From CAYLZW01 sp964388085 (GTDB taxonomy: Bacteria > Myxococcota > UBA727 > CAYLZW01): 6,420 nt of DNA. The DNA lies in assembly GCA_964388085.1 (NCBI GenBank), contig CAYLZW010000316.1, positions 1 through 6,420 of the forward strand, written 5' to 3'. Below, piece after piece: positions 5,886 to 6,420 of this stretch; positions within the stretch are counted from its first letter, which is position 1, and each line of letters starts with the position of its first letter. The notes beneath the pieces were generated by a model that saw nothing but the letters and a program-made list of their open reading frames with translations, was not told where the DNA came from and did not search any database. The translations under genes and the position numbers were made by a program.

Positions 5886-6420
<535 letters not shown>

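Overview
This is very GC-rich DNA with almost exclusively G/C third codon positions. It looks like a free-living, large-genome delta-lineage bacterium, most likely Myxococcota or a relative. The evidence is two surface lipoproteins of a style common there: one with a Cys-rich start, a long Gly-Glu linker and beta-helix modules, the other an acidic linker with a kelch propeller. Three genes also start without a Shine-Dalgarno sequence, directly behind a TANNCT hexamer. The lineage is inferred from protein style only; no marker gene is complete enough to fix it.

Layout: (1) 1-742, minus strand, 3'-truncated by the window: a stand-alone relative of the RlmK half of the 23S rRNA methyltransferase RlmKL. 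(2) 837-1406, plus: a Nudix hydrolase, divergent from the methyltransferase across 94 bp. (3) 1470-3890, plus: an 806-residue lipoprotein with a (Gly-Glu)22 linker and two tandem beta-helix-like modules. (4) 4108-4455, plus: a 115-residue protein of unknown function. It sits between two intergenic stretches (3891-4107 and 4456-4640) full of short G/C-tract tandem repeats, hairpins and a shared GGACAC..GCCCTCCC motif. (5) 4641-5885, plus: a seven-bladed kelch-propeller lipoprotein, preceded by a perfect 15-bp palindrome. (6) 5882-6420, plus, truncated by the window: dnaX (DNA polymerase III tau/gamma), whose GTG start overlaps the kelch stop codon by 4 bases.

The window mixes housekeeping information-processing genes (rRNA methylation, replication clamp loading, nucleotide clean-up) with lineage-specific envelope proteins. 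I do not see a defence, mobile or biosynthetic system. The points most worth a second look are the recurrent leaderless-start signature, the three G/C-tract arrays around the small unknown gene, the kelch-dnaX coupling, and the duplicated architecture of the large lipoprotein.
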